Shown: in pieces, positions 53,497 to 64,000 of the stretch
How the letters are laid out: every line of letters starts with the position of its first letter
Position numbering within the stretch: the first letter of the stretch is position 1
Assembly (NCBI RefSeq): GCF_004664715.2
Contig: NC_051063.1
Location: 112,826,829-112,890,828 of the forward strand
DNA length: 64,000 nt
DNA from: Peromyscus leucopus
Lineage: Eukaryota > Chordata > Mammalia > Rodentia > Cricetidae
Reading direction: 5' to 3'
The notes under the pieces: generated by a model
Databases searched by the model: none
Told to the model about the DNA's origin: nothing
Seen by the model: the letters and a program-made list of their open reading frames with translations, nothing else
Translations under genes and position numbers: made by a program

Positions 53497-55904
53497 AGCT
53501 AAAATGTATGTGATTAGTATGGCCAAAGAAAGGACTTGAACTGGTGTAGGTACCATTGTTGGCCTCTCTATAACATCACATGGCCCATTCTAAACAAGTA
53601 TCCTAATGTTCTTTCTTTCTCTTCCCTGCCATTACTTTAAATAACTCCAAATCCCCTTTGTAAATTAATTGTGGAAAATACTATGTTTCATTATGATATT
53701 TCACATATAAACGCAACATTTTGTTGTCCTTTAAGGAATTTTAAGTGTATTGATTATGGAGAAGAGTGCCCATTCTCTCTCAGAAGCAGTGTAGTCACCA
53801 TCTAGTAAATATGCCAAGCCATACAATTCTCCCATGTATCAACATCATTTAACATCATTTAACACATAAGAATCTGAATCTATTTATATCTATCGTTGCA
53901 GACTCAGTTCTGGTTATCAGGATGGCAACTGTACTTTATGGTGTGGATGATAAACACTAATTTCCGTGCCTTCAAATGCTTTCCACATAGTAGGCAACCC
54001 ATCTCTTTTAAAGTATGAGCCATATAACAGTTTTAAAATTAGTCAAACCTCCCCACTGTTTAATAGTAGAAACTCCAAAATCTATAGCCTGGCAAGGAAG
54101 TCCCTCTGCGGGTAATTGTAACTCCAACTTGATCACTCACCTAAAGCTGCACAGGCCTCCTGGTATTCTCATAAATCACCCTGCTTTTCTCCACCATCAG
54201 GCTTGTTTCATTTATTTCAAACACATTTCTTCTCTAATCTGAATGATGGTCTCAGTGTCTTCCTGATAATTTCAGGAAAACCAGAAACACAGTCTGTTGC
54301 TTTTAATAGTTTTTGGTAGCTGAGGTTTCTAAAACTTGACTTGCTAGGCACAGTGCTAAATGTCCTCAGGGCTTGAGTGCTACCTGATTAATCAGTTGTT
54401 CTTTGTGAAAATGAACTTTAAATTTAATTGATTTCAAACATAAAACAAAACAACCAGCTACAGAGATTAGGTCCATTGGGAGAACAGGCCTGTGAGCAGA
54501 TACATATTACACAGTGACTAAGTCATCACTTGTATGTCATCGAGTTTAAGGGAGGAGACTATGTCTCATCTCCTTTTAAGTACATGTAGGATCTGAATGG
54601 CATGTTACAGTCCCATGAATATATTCTCCTCAATAACCGAAAGTACTTTATATTCATATAATACTTTGAGTCCATTTCTTACCCAAAATCTGCCAGCACA
54701 TTTTAATAGGCTATCAACTGTTTTGCCTTCGTCTCTCTTTTAAACTGCAAAATAATAATAACTAGGACCATTTTTATACAAGAACACATGAAAATATGAC
54801 ATAGATGTTGAAAAGACAGCCAAGCATACTGTTCACATTGCCTCAGGAGTGTCAAAAGGAATAGCTGGTACTTTCAAAGTAGAAAAACCAATTACAACAT
54901 CAAAAACTATTTTTTTCTTTAAAGAAAAAGTGATGTACTAGATAAGTAGAGGTCTCATAGCAATGTCACTTATTTTAATAGAACTTCACATTTTAGTTTA
55001 ACTCCAGGCTCTGCTCATTTCTTTGTTGGGCATCACCTGAAAAGTCACTCTAGACATAATCTGCATCTTTAGCCAGTGTGCCAAGCAATTTAATCCACTT
55101 TCCTTAGGAAAACCTAACACTACTTCTTATAGATAATCGTTTAGTAGTAAGATATGTACTCAATTTATCCCTACACATTTGCTATAAGTTCAAAGAACTG
55201 AGAACCTGAATTTTTCCACTGAAACTCAGACAATGTAGAAGGAGGGTGCTCCTTAATTTTGTCAATTTGTCTCTGTTTTTTCTGGATGCCAATCCAGAAT
55301 TTATGATACAAATATGGATAGTTTCATAGGTTGAATTTCCCTGAACTAGCTCAAATATTAATCTGAGGTTTGAAGCATTGACTACTGGACCAATATTGAT
55401 ATACTTCTCAAACAGACTCTGGGGAATTTTCAAATGCCCCAAAAAACACATCACACCAGTCACTGTAGTTTAAAGGTCACACATTTTTCTCCCAACACTT
55501 TTGGTTGATCTTTTCAGCAAGCACCCCAGGAAAACACTGTTCTAGTATAGTATTTTGCATTTGGCTGGAGCTTGATGTATCTTGGTTGGATGAATAGATA
55601 GGTGCATTCTTTCAATACTATTTTTAGATAGATGTCAATGTGTTTTAGTGTTATTATGAGACTTATTTAATTATTATTATAGCACAGACTAAGGAAGGTC
55701 ATACACTTGGCTACTCAGCATTATGAGCCTAGAGATGGGATTTCACATCTGACTTCTTCATAAAAGAGCCTATGACTTATTTGAGGATACAGTAGAAAAG
55801 TAAGATATAGAACAGAAAATAGAATCAGAATCTTTGAACGATTCTAGCTACATTTCAAGAAACATCTGTTTGGGGAGATTACTTCCCAGTGGAGAAGTAA
55901 ATAA
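53494..55904. other. No recognisable feature
   Basis: About 2.4 kb of AT-rich unique-looking DNA, the longest stretch free of named repeats. A 93-aa minus frame at 55182-55463 is intact but matches nothing I recognise; it could be chance or a processed fragment. Confidence 0.4.
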
Positions 55905-56000
55905 ACTCTGAGACAAGGTACCCTGTCTTCCTTAAGAGCCCACAGTTGCCTAGTGGGTCTGTAATGTGGATACTGAGTACTAGATTAATTTAGGCAGGAG
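55905..56000 (-). repeat. Possible L2 3'-end fragment (antisense)
   Basis: 'gagacaaggtaccctgtctt', 'ccttaagagcccacagttgc' and 'ctagtgggtctgtaatgtgg' resemble the antisense L2 'agacaaggtccctgccctcatggagcttacagtctagtggggga'. Confidence 0.52.
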
Positions 56001-56233
56001 TGTAATACAAAGCAAGTCTTCATCACTGTGGTTTGTTTCCATCTGTAAATTCAAATATCATGGGATAGTGTCATGCATTTGTTATGAACTGAATAAAGCA
56101 AGCTTGAATGGAACCTGGTCTGGAAACAGGTACCAGTTTGCTCGTCTGAAGATCATATCTCCTTGTTTACATATTTGTTATTTACTAAAATAAAATAAAT
56201 GCGCAATTCTTAAATTTTCAGGGAGAGATATAA

Positions 56234-56234
<1 letters not shown>

Positions 56235-56323
<89 letters not shown>
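56235..56323. repeat. Compound (TG)n(AG)n microsatellite
   Basis: (TG)n at 56235-56280 joins (AG)n at 56281-56323 with no interruption. No B3 body follows, unlike the array at 16332. Confidence 0.98.
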
Positions 56324-56328
<5 letters not shown>

Positions 56329-56499
56329 GGGGGGTTGTATAATAGGGACCTGATTTTTCTTTCAGAGAGCTTCTCTAACCCAATGCAATTTAAGCTTGGA
56401 TCTAAGATGACCAGAAGTTAATTAGGTAACGTGTAGAAAAGCTTTTCAATTCAAGTGAAAAGCACATGGGAAACACTTGAGACAGGTAGAGATGTAACA

Positions 56500-57000
56500 C
56501 ACTCTGTGAATAGAACGTATGCCAGTGTGAATACTGCGGTCAGCAAAAAGATGAAAGAAATGTGATGTTCAAAAGGCAGGCAGGTGCTAGATCATGCAGA
56601 GCCTGACTTTGCATTTTAATCCTAATGCAAAAGGAGAGAGAGAGATTTGATCTGTTTTCTTTTAACAGATCACTTTAGTTGCATTCACAATATGGTATGA
56701 GGCTGACAGTGGAAGCTCTTGTAGGGAGGAGATGACGGGCTTTGATTAAAATGGTACAAGTAGAAATAGCGGGGCGTGAATAGACATGAGGTGTTATTTT
56801 GAGGGTAGAATCAACAGGACCTGAAGATGGACTCAGTGATGGAGGTGGGAAGACTAATGTGCTAAGTTATCATTCTCAGGTCTGTGACTTCAGCCACTGG
56901 GCCAATGTTAATGTCATTCATTGAACTGGAGATTGAGGAAGGAGAGCTAAATGGGTTTGAATACTTTCGGTATCAGTGTGTTGCTGAAAAAGCCCCTAGA
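56500..57000 (-). repeat. L2 internal/3' segment (antisense)
   Basis: 'gctagatcatgcagagcctg' (consensus 'ccagatcatgtagggccttg'), 'acagatcactttagttgcat' (consensus 'aggatcactctggctgc'), 'tagaatcaacaggacctgaa' and 'gacttcagccactgggccaa' are the antisense L2 landmarks with correct spacing. Confidence 0.82.
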
Positions 57001-57664
57001 ATGGGTACACATATACATCGGTGTAGATTTTTTTTCTCCTAGAGAGATAAAAGAGAAGATAGTGGTCAAATGAAGGAAGGGAAAAGGAGACAGAATTAGA
57101 ATGAACAGAAAATAGGATCCCCAAAGTCATGGGGAAGGTAGGTGTGGTTCGGGGACGGCCGCATATCAAAACCACTCAGGGCATGTGATTTGAAAAGGAT
57201 ATGCTGAACAAACCACAGTGCTTTGATCTGAAAAACCAAGAAACATCTTCTTGTTTTCCTCATAATGAATACAGGAAGTAGACAGAAAAGAACTATGTCT
57301 GATGGGTTCACGCCAGAGTTAGACCCTGACAACTGTTTACTGGTGGTTTTTTTTTTTAAGGAGGGATCAATCGAGATCCTCAGTGGAGTGGATAGGAATC
57401 TATATAAAACTCACATTCATTAAAATAAAAAAAAATACACTGACAGTGAGTCAGAAAAATAGAGATGAGAAAAAGATAAAGAGAGAAAAAATAAAAATAA
57501 ATGGGTAGAGAGATTTTCCAGTGAGCAGAGATGTCTCTGACATCATGCCTGTGTCGGGGCATGCAGGGACTCCTCCTGTTCTGCCAGGTCGGCTGTCCCT
57601 TGGGCTTGAACCCCACAGATCTGTCTTTTAGTGGGTGATCTGGGACAAAGCAGGTAATTCTCAA
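57001..57664. other. No recognisable feature
   Basis: Unique-looking, purine-rich in part. 78-aa and 94-aa minus frames have no recognisable motif. Confidence 0.4.
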
Positions 57665-57800
57665 ATCTTTACCTCCTCATTTAGAAAAGTAAAATGATGA
57701 CCACATCTGTCTCATAATCTGAATCCGAGGACTGAAGGAAATAATTCCTAAGAAGTTCTTTAGCCAAGTGCCTGGCTAAAGAAGAGTTCGGTATACAGAG
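57665..57800 (+). repeat. MIR relic
   Basis: 'cctcatttagaaaagtaaaa', 'tgatgaccacatctgtctca', 'gaggactgaaggaaataatt' and 'agccaagtgcctggctaaag' correspond to the sense MIR 3' half. Confidence 0.68.
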
Positions 57801-58614
57801 TCACCCATGTGGCTGACCACAGTGAGCTGACCACAGGGAAGTCATTACTGTGGTGTAAAGATCTTCCTTTCTTCCCACGGCTATGAAACCTCAGCCCTTT
57901 AGTTTCTAACTTGTGTAGGTCACCACACCAATAAATAGGTTTTTTTTTGAATCATTAAAAAAGTAGGATTTAATTAATATTTATAAATCACTATGAAGTG
58001 TTGTTCAGCTTAAATTACTGCAATAAGTGACATTTTTCCAGCTGATGGGACAGTCCAAATTTTCTCATTTATTTCTAGAAATGCTAGCTAGAACATAAAG
58101 TTCGCCTTTTAGTTTTGTGTGAGATGAAAACATGAAAAAAAAAATAAAGATGTTTTAAATGAAGGCCCTTTTAATGTATTTATTTTGAATGTATTTACCT
58201 TGAACCATTCTAAAATCTGTATGTATTTTTCTCAGCCCTGACAATATTATGAAGACATTGAGTCTGAAAACATAATTCAATAAGCACCCACTCTGCATAG
58301 GAATCTTCCAACTGGGCTCTCCATCTAGACTGAATTGCAAGTACCTCATGGAGCACCAGATTTTATTTTTCCTACCTTGCTTTCTCTGTGACTCTGGCTA
58401 CTACTTGATAACAGGCTTTTCATTACTCATGTGCATGTTTTAGGATATTAAAGTAGAATTGTGTCCAGTCTTTGGACATAGAAGAATTTGCTTGCGAAGT
58501 TGTTATGGAAAAACTCAGAGCATTCTAAGGTTAAATTTGATCTGTGTATTTACTGGCAAGATCATGTTGAGGGACATCCCATATCCTTCCTTGACTTTTA
58601 TATCTTTACATATT
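57801..58614. other. No recognisable feature
   Basis: AT-rich unique-looking DNA, no repeat or gene identified. Confidence 0.4.
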
Positions 58615-58700
58615 CAGGGATGAATTAAATAAGACAACATATGTAAAAACCTAGCAAGTAACAAAGTGCAAATATTTTTTATGTTCACTGTGGTTATATA
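58615..58700 (+). repeat. Possible MIR 3' fragment
   Basis: 'gggatgaattaaataagaca' and 'acatatgtaaaaacctagca' resemble MIR 'gaggattaaatgagttaatacatgtaaagcgcttagca'. Confidence 0.48.
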
Positions 58701-58824
58701 GAACCAATTAATTTTATAGTTTTAGGAAACTGGTTAATTTCTCAGGAAGCCAGTTATATGGTGACTTTAATATTCTAAATGACAATAATAGTATGTACAT
58801 GTTTAGGTCATTGTGTAAGAGGCA

Positions 58825-58950
58825 TAGTGAACATTTATTAAGTATTACTTAAGATACTCAGTAAATGTTCTCTTTTATCCCTCTAATGAAGGAAATGGTG
58901 CTGGAACAATGTAATTATTTCCTTAGTGAACAGGTGGAGCTCTACATGAT
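58825..58950 (-). repeat. MIR relic
   Basis: 'gaacatttattaagtattac', 'ttaagatactcagtaaatgt' and 'ccttagtgaacaggtggagc' fit the antisense MIR order 'catttactgagcgcttac...ctagtaagtggcagagc'. Confidence 0.5.
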
Positions 58951-61900
58951 CATGTCTGAAAGTGCTTTGTGAGCTCAGCAGCAAGAAAAAAAAAGCAATG
59001 TTCTTAATTTCTCCCATTGTTCCATGGAAGCAGAACATCTCTCCACAAGGAAGGTGCTGAGTGCAAAACACAAGTGAGCGGAGACGGATTCCACCCACCA
59101 ATCCTTGTGGAAGCACATGCAACTGGAGCCAAAGTGAGGAAGCGCATGCAGTACCTGGTCATGTCAGAGTCAGGGAGCAGGCCTAGGTGGTAGTGGGGAT
59201 AGGGAGCTGAGAGGAGGAAGCTTTTGTCACACTCAACAGGGGAATAGTGCCTGGGAGAAGCAGGCTTATCACATAGTTTGTTCACAGTGCTGTAAACAGG
59301 TTCCGGAGGCCTGGTGACACAAGAGGAAGAGAGAGATGCATAGTTAGCACACAGGAGGACCAATCACGCAGCTAGCAGCAGTTCACTGTATTTCAAAGGA
59401 AAAACCCAACTTCATGACATTTTATCATTACATCCCAGTACAAATCAAATTTTCACTTATGCTTAATATCACACATTATTTTTAGATTTAGTTATACATG
59501 TATTGACTTTCTTCTTTAGCCTCAGTTGTGAGTAGATATGGCACCATCAAAGTGTTTAGTCCAATGTGGCCTGAGTAGAGAGTTTTCTGAGAAGGCTGCT
59601 GACAGGGAAGTTGATTTTGCTAGGATCTTTGTAATTATTTTCTACATAATTCCTCCCTATGTTAACTTGAGACTCAAAGAAATATGCAAACTGGTACTTC
59701 AATAACTACCTTGGACCATGGAGCCACCTGGAGAATAGAGGTAAATTATACAGGCATTTGAGCATAAAGGATGAGCTGGGGGAGCCGGTGTCACTGATGA
59801 CATGTGGGGAGACTATAGTGCTTCTGGGTTCCTTTCATGTGGGATAAAAACACATTATCTAGTTTAAGGTACTGTCACCTTTTGTTATATAAACAGGATC
59901 TAAAATTCAGATGTACTTTTATAAAATGTAAGTATGTAGCTTTAATACAAAGAAATAGTTATCTTAGCCTACCATAAGGGTTAATACATTTAGTTACATT
60001 TGTAATTCACTCCTCCATAGGAAAATAAAAGAAGTGCTCCTTTCTTACTATATAATGTGGAGTTTGTAACTATTCATAGAACTCACTGACTCTCTGTGTT
60101 CAGACATTTCTGGAATCTGTTCTAAACTGCTAGCACAGAATCTTGGGAAAAAGGAGTTAATGAATATAAAACATCTCCATGATGATGCAACCCCGGTATC
60201 CTAGTTGCCCAGGAGAACTGATTCAATTTTCAGTCTGATGTTGACTCTATAGACCAAGAAAATGATGTTACCATTTTTCCTAGTTCAGTTGTACCATATT
60301 TAGAGAAAAAGAATAAAATCAAAACTGACTAATATATGTCCTCAAAAATATCGTAGCTATATTGTATTCAGCTAAACATAAATGCTTTGTTTTCTGAATA
60401 CCATATTACATTCAAGACGATGAAAATGGACTTTGTACTTTGCCAAGAGTTGAACTTTTTAAACTTTTACCTATATTTTCATAGTAATTCTATGTCTATA
60501 TAATATTATTACGTTATTCAAGAATTAAATAATTCAGCATTTGGGGAAAGCTGAAACACATTGGGTTTTAGAAGGAGCTGCTTTTTTCTTGCTTATAGTC
60601 ACCACCAATATTCCTTCATCATAAATTAATTACTTATCTATGCTTAATCAGGTATCATCCAAAGCCTTGTGAAAGCAGAGGTAAATTACTGGTGTCACAG
60701 ATTCATGTAACTCTGCTATTTAATCTGCCATTCCTTTCTTTCTAGTTTATGTGTTACTTTTACATGGTCACATGCTAAAGACTAGGTATTTCTGACTCAG
60801 GTTCTTTTCTTGGCTGTAAGAACATGATACCCGTGGACATGAATCAATGAGAAGAAACAAAAATTAAGACATAGCATCCTTGACTAAGTCCTCTTCCAAG
60901 TAAATAGCAACATCAAAATGATGGTGAGAAGGTGGCTCATCTTTGAAGCTTTTCAACCAATAACTTCATTAAAGTCCTAGATTCTGCCACGTAATATATA
61001 AAATATAGGTCTCAGTACAATACATTGCAGGTGCTGCACAAGCTATATTCAGAATGCTTATGCTAGGAACTGGATAAAAATATCACTGAATCAACAGATA
61101 ATAATTATCCTCATTACTAAGAAAAATACATTTTCCTGTTTTTTTCGAGAAAGCCCTGAGATATTTTGAGTATTATTAGATTGTCCATTAGATCTAAAAC
61201 GTTTTATATCTTTATTAATTTTTAGGTTACAAAGAGGGATGAAACCCCAATATTGCTGTTGAAAAAATGAAAGAAAATCTTTAAGTACTTGGCATGCACG
61301 GTGTGTTTGCCCACTGAAGATTGAGGCCCTTGAGTTACTCCCTGGCTGCCGTGCCCGCCCATAGTTCTTGTGAGAGTTCCTCCCCTTGTACGTCATTCTT
61401 CATGAAGACTTCTTAGTCCTGAGCCCCAGAACACTTAATGCCGGCAGCCAATATATTAGTCATTCCTTGTAGTTATGTTCCCTGTGTCACCTTTGCAGAC
61501 AGACAAGGAATGCCAATCCCTGTCACTGGGATCTGAGTGGCTGGAATAGATGTCACCATCTCTCCAGTAAAGAAATGTAGCAGGGACATACTTTTCTGCA
61601 GTGTGAGTCAGCCAGTCACAATGAAAGAACCTGGTTATCTTGTTATAAGCACCCAGAATCAGAAAGTAATGAATATGGAAGTCCAACAAAGATATTTACT
61701 TGCTCCTTTTATTCTGTGATTATTTCCAGGACTAGTGGAAGGGATAGTTGAAGGTATTAGTGAAATCTCTAAGTGAATTTATAAATAAATCATTATCCTG
61801 CTATGCACTCACCAAAGGCCATAGAAAAATGACTTCTTGGTCTCATCTGCTGAGCCATCAGCATTTATTTGCTCATCTATGGGTTTATAATTGCAGGCTC

Positions 61901-62184
61901 TTGTAGCATATAATTAACACAATCCTGGCCCTTGGTGATCTCTGAACTCCATTAGCACTTGCTATTTGCTTTGCTTCCTTCATATTTTTAATCACAGACA
62001 CATGCACAATTATGGCACACTGGAGAGGGATGCGGCATCCATACCTTATTTAAAAAAACCTATCCTGTCTGTAATGGCCCCTCCCTCCCCCTACTTGATT
62101 CCAAATCAACTCAGTCCCATCATAGCCAGTGTAACAGACCATTTGACCAGAACTGGACCCCTCCTGCAGTTCATGATATATATG
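58951..62184. other. No recognisable gene or named repeat
   Basis: About 3.2 kb of mostly AT-rich unique-looking DNA. A 119-aa minus frame at 59004-59363 and a 101-aa minus frame at 61091-61396 have no recognisable domain. CpGs cluster modestly near 59085-59300. Confidence 0.4.
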
Positions 62185-62604
62185 GTAGGTGCTGTGGGAT
62201 GTTTTTCTATATGCTGTGAATATGCATTGCTCTGATTGGTTAATAAATAAAGCTGTATCAGCTTATGGCAAGGCAGCTTAGAGGCAGGCAGGAAATATAA
62301 GCAGATAGACAGGAGGAAAGGCAGAGGTGGAGGAGATGCCATCCCTCTGTCCAGGAAGCAGCATGTAATGGCACACAGGTAAAGCCATGGAACACATGGC
62401 TACATATAGATGAATAGAAATGGGCTGAGTTTAGCTATAAGAGCTAGCTAGCAAGAAGCCTGAGACATTAGGCCATATACTTTGAAAATAATATAAGCCT
62501 TTGTGTGTTTATTTGGGACCAAGTTGCTGCAGGTGCGGGTGGGAGAGATTTATCTCAACTGCAGGGCCCAGGTGGGACACAAGAAAAATTCCAGCTACAG
62601 TAGG
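62185..62604 (+). mobile_element. Solo LTR, family 1, copy B, with 5-bp target-site duplication
   Basis: The LTR 62190-62599 begins TGCTGTGGGATG and ends CCAGCTACA (TG...CA). The 5-bp flanks gtagg at 62185-62189 and 62600-62604 are identical. It shares 'atgctgtgaatatg', 'gattggttaataaataaagc', 'gcagcttagaggcaggcagg' and 'gagctagctagcaagaagcc' with 8147-8519. AATAAA is intact and no internal sequence follows. A 5-bp duplication suggests a class III (ERVL/MaLR-like) element, but this is inference. Confidence 0.88.
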
Positions 62605-62664
62605 GATCGAAAGAAAAAGAGGGGAAAAAAACCCAACCAGGACTACTTAGGTGGATTCTTCTTT

Positions 62665-63495
62665 AAGAAGTGGATAATTATGTGCAAAGTGTCTCACCAT
62701 AGGCACTAGGCTCCAAAAAGCTGGCTCATACACTAGGGACAGGTCCTGATCCCACTGCCTGGGCCCCCCCATACAGTTCAAGCTCAACAACTGTCTTGCT
62801 TATCCAGAGGGGCTAGTCCAGTACCATGGGGGCTCCTCAGCTATTGGTCCACAGTTCATGCATTTCCACTAGTTTGGCTAATTGTCTCTGTACTTTTCCA
62901 GTTAGGGTCTTGATATCCCTTGCTCATGGAATCACTCCTCTCTCTTATTAATTGGACTCCTGGAGCTCCTCCTGGGATGCGGCCATGGATCTCTGCATCT
63001 GCTTCCATCCGTCACTGGATGAGGGTTCTATGATGACAGTTAGGGTATTCAGCCATTGGATCACCAGAGTAGGCCACCTCAGGCACCCTCTCGACTATTA
63101 CCAGTAGTCTATGGTGGAGTCATCCTTGTGGATTCCTGGTAACATCCATAGCACTCTGCTTCTCCCTATTCCCATGGTGTCTTCATTTATCATGGTATCT
63201 CTTTCCTTACTCTCCCACTCTGCTCCCATTCCAGCTCAAACCTCCCTTTCCTCTAAGCTCTCATCCCCACAATTTGCACAGCCTTGGTGAAGGGAGGAGG
63301 GGCTTGGACCTGCCTAAACTGAATGTACCAGGCTCTGCTGACTCCCCATGGGAGACCTTGCCTTGTAGCAGGTGGGAATAGGGGGTGGGTTAGGGGGGAA
63401 GACTGGGGGTGGGAGGAGGAAGGACAGAGGAATCTGTGGTTGGTATGTAAAATGAATAGAAAATCCTTAATAGAAAAAAAGAATTGGATAGTTAT
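62665..63495 (+). mobile_element. Twin-primed L1 3' end with 5' inversion
   Basis: The flanks aagaagtggataattat (62665-62681) and aagaattggatagttat (63479-63495) match at 15 of 17 positions. From 62682 to about 63272 the sequence is the reverse complement of L1 3' UTR (it matches about 23110-23668 read backwards). From about 63273 to 63478 it is forward L1 3' UTR to an A-rich tail. The two parts meet at the same L1 point ('tgcacagcc'). Confidence 0.93.
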
Positions 63496-63599
63496 AAATA
63501 AAGGTAAAGAAAGAGAAATTAGCTGGCAGTATAAGGAAATGCAGACACACAGAGAGTCACTGTAGAGGCACATTCTAACTAGAGAACCAGAGTGGACCT

Positions 63600-63780
63600 C
63601 TACTACACATGTCCAAATGTCTGCGGGTTCACAGTCTGGGTTCTTGTTAGAATAATAATCTAGGTTCAACCCATAAGGCAGCCTAGGAGGAGTATGTAGG
63701 TCATTGAACTTCCCTGATTATTCCCTTGTGACCTTTGTTGTACAATGAAAATAAACTACAAACCTCCTGCTTTATCCCCT
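63600..63780 (+). repeat. Possible MIR relic
   Basis: 'gtaggtcattgaacttccct' and 'gacctttgttgtacaatgaa' with 'aataaactacaaacctcc' loosely follow MIR 'gtgaccttgggcaagttact...cagtttcctcatctgtaaaatgg'. Confidence 0.42.
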
Positions 63781-64000
63781 TGGCAGAGCTTAGGTCAGAT
63801 CTCTTGCTTGCAATTAGAAAAAAATAAAACAGACACTTTCAGTCACTGCAAGTACATTATGCTGCTCAGGAAAAGTGTCAAACCTTGACTCCATGAAATC
63901 TCACAGAATTTGAGGCCAGGACCAAGCCAATCCTGTCTTTCAAATGTTGATATTTGGTTCATGACTGGTTCTTTTGCATTAATTTTATTTTTAAATATTG
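63781..64000. other. No recognisable feature
   Basis: AT-rich unique-looking end of the window. Confidence 0.4.

Noticed and set aside
60180..60225. RFX-like X-box around 'ggtatcctagttgcc'
   Set aside because: The half-sites are not correctly spaced or inverted. The match is too weak to support.
63253..63669. 138-aa minus-strand frame
   Set aside because: Mostly antisense L1 3' UTR with its C-rich stretch, continuing past the tail by chance.

Overview
This window is repeat-rich, gene-poor mammalian nuclear DNA from a muroid rodent. The markers are the rodent SINE families B1, B2/B3, B4 and ID, URR1-type hAT elements, several ages of rodent L1 3' UTR (Lx-like and younger) and rodent LTRs, on an older eutherian background of MIR, L2, old L1M, Tigger and Charlie relics. 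The youngest L1 copies (20885-23878, 62682-63478 and 9831-10156) share a 3' UTR that does not match the house-mouse L1 3' UTR as I remember it. A cricetid (hamster, vole or deer mouse type) is therefore my best guess, but this is inference.

I found no supportable protein-coding exon, rRNA, tRNA or known ncRNA. All open reading frames are short (140 codons or fewer). Many lie in identifiable repeats: L1 ORF2 and 3' UTR, L2, antisense B2, and dinucleotide or trinucleotide microsatellites. The window is best read as intergenic sequence or the interior of a very large intron; the sequence alone does not say which.

Layout. 1-9.4 kb: B2/B3, B4, ID, B1 and URR1 insertions, a CpG-containing non-repetitive stretch near 6-6.8 kb, an LTR (8147-8519) and a hAT-Charlie MITE. 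9.7-12.1 kb: two copies of an ancient duplicated block, one split by an L1 with 13-bp target-site duplications, then a Tigger relic. 13-20 kb: L2, MIR, Lx and L1M relics with (TG)n arrays. 20-23.9 kb: an old L1M abutting a 3-kb 5'-truncated L1 with a dead ORF2. 24-30 kb: AT-rich satellite-like DNA and large L2 relics. 30.7-34 kb: a CTCF-like motif, a candidate solo LTR, a B1 with perfect target-site duplications, a long Lx 3' UTR and a B4. 35-46 kb: MIR, L2 and L1 3' ends, a T-box motif cluster at 41.56 kb and a 65-bp minisatellite at 45.46 kb. 46-62 kb: mostly unique AT-rich DNA with microsatellites, MIRs, a URR1 and an L2. 62-63.5 kb: a solo LTR with a 5-bp target-site duplication followed by a twin-primed (internally inverted) L1.

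No multi-gene system is visible. The items most worth a second look are the twin-priming inversion, the split duplicated block, the T-box/homeobox motif cluster, the 65-bp minisatellite and the two related LTRs. Repeat family names come from recognising consensus features by eye, so fine subfamily names and edges (often +/-10-30 bp) are approximate.
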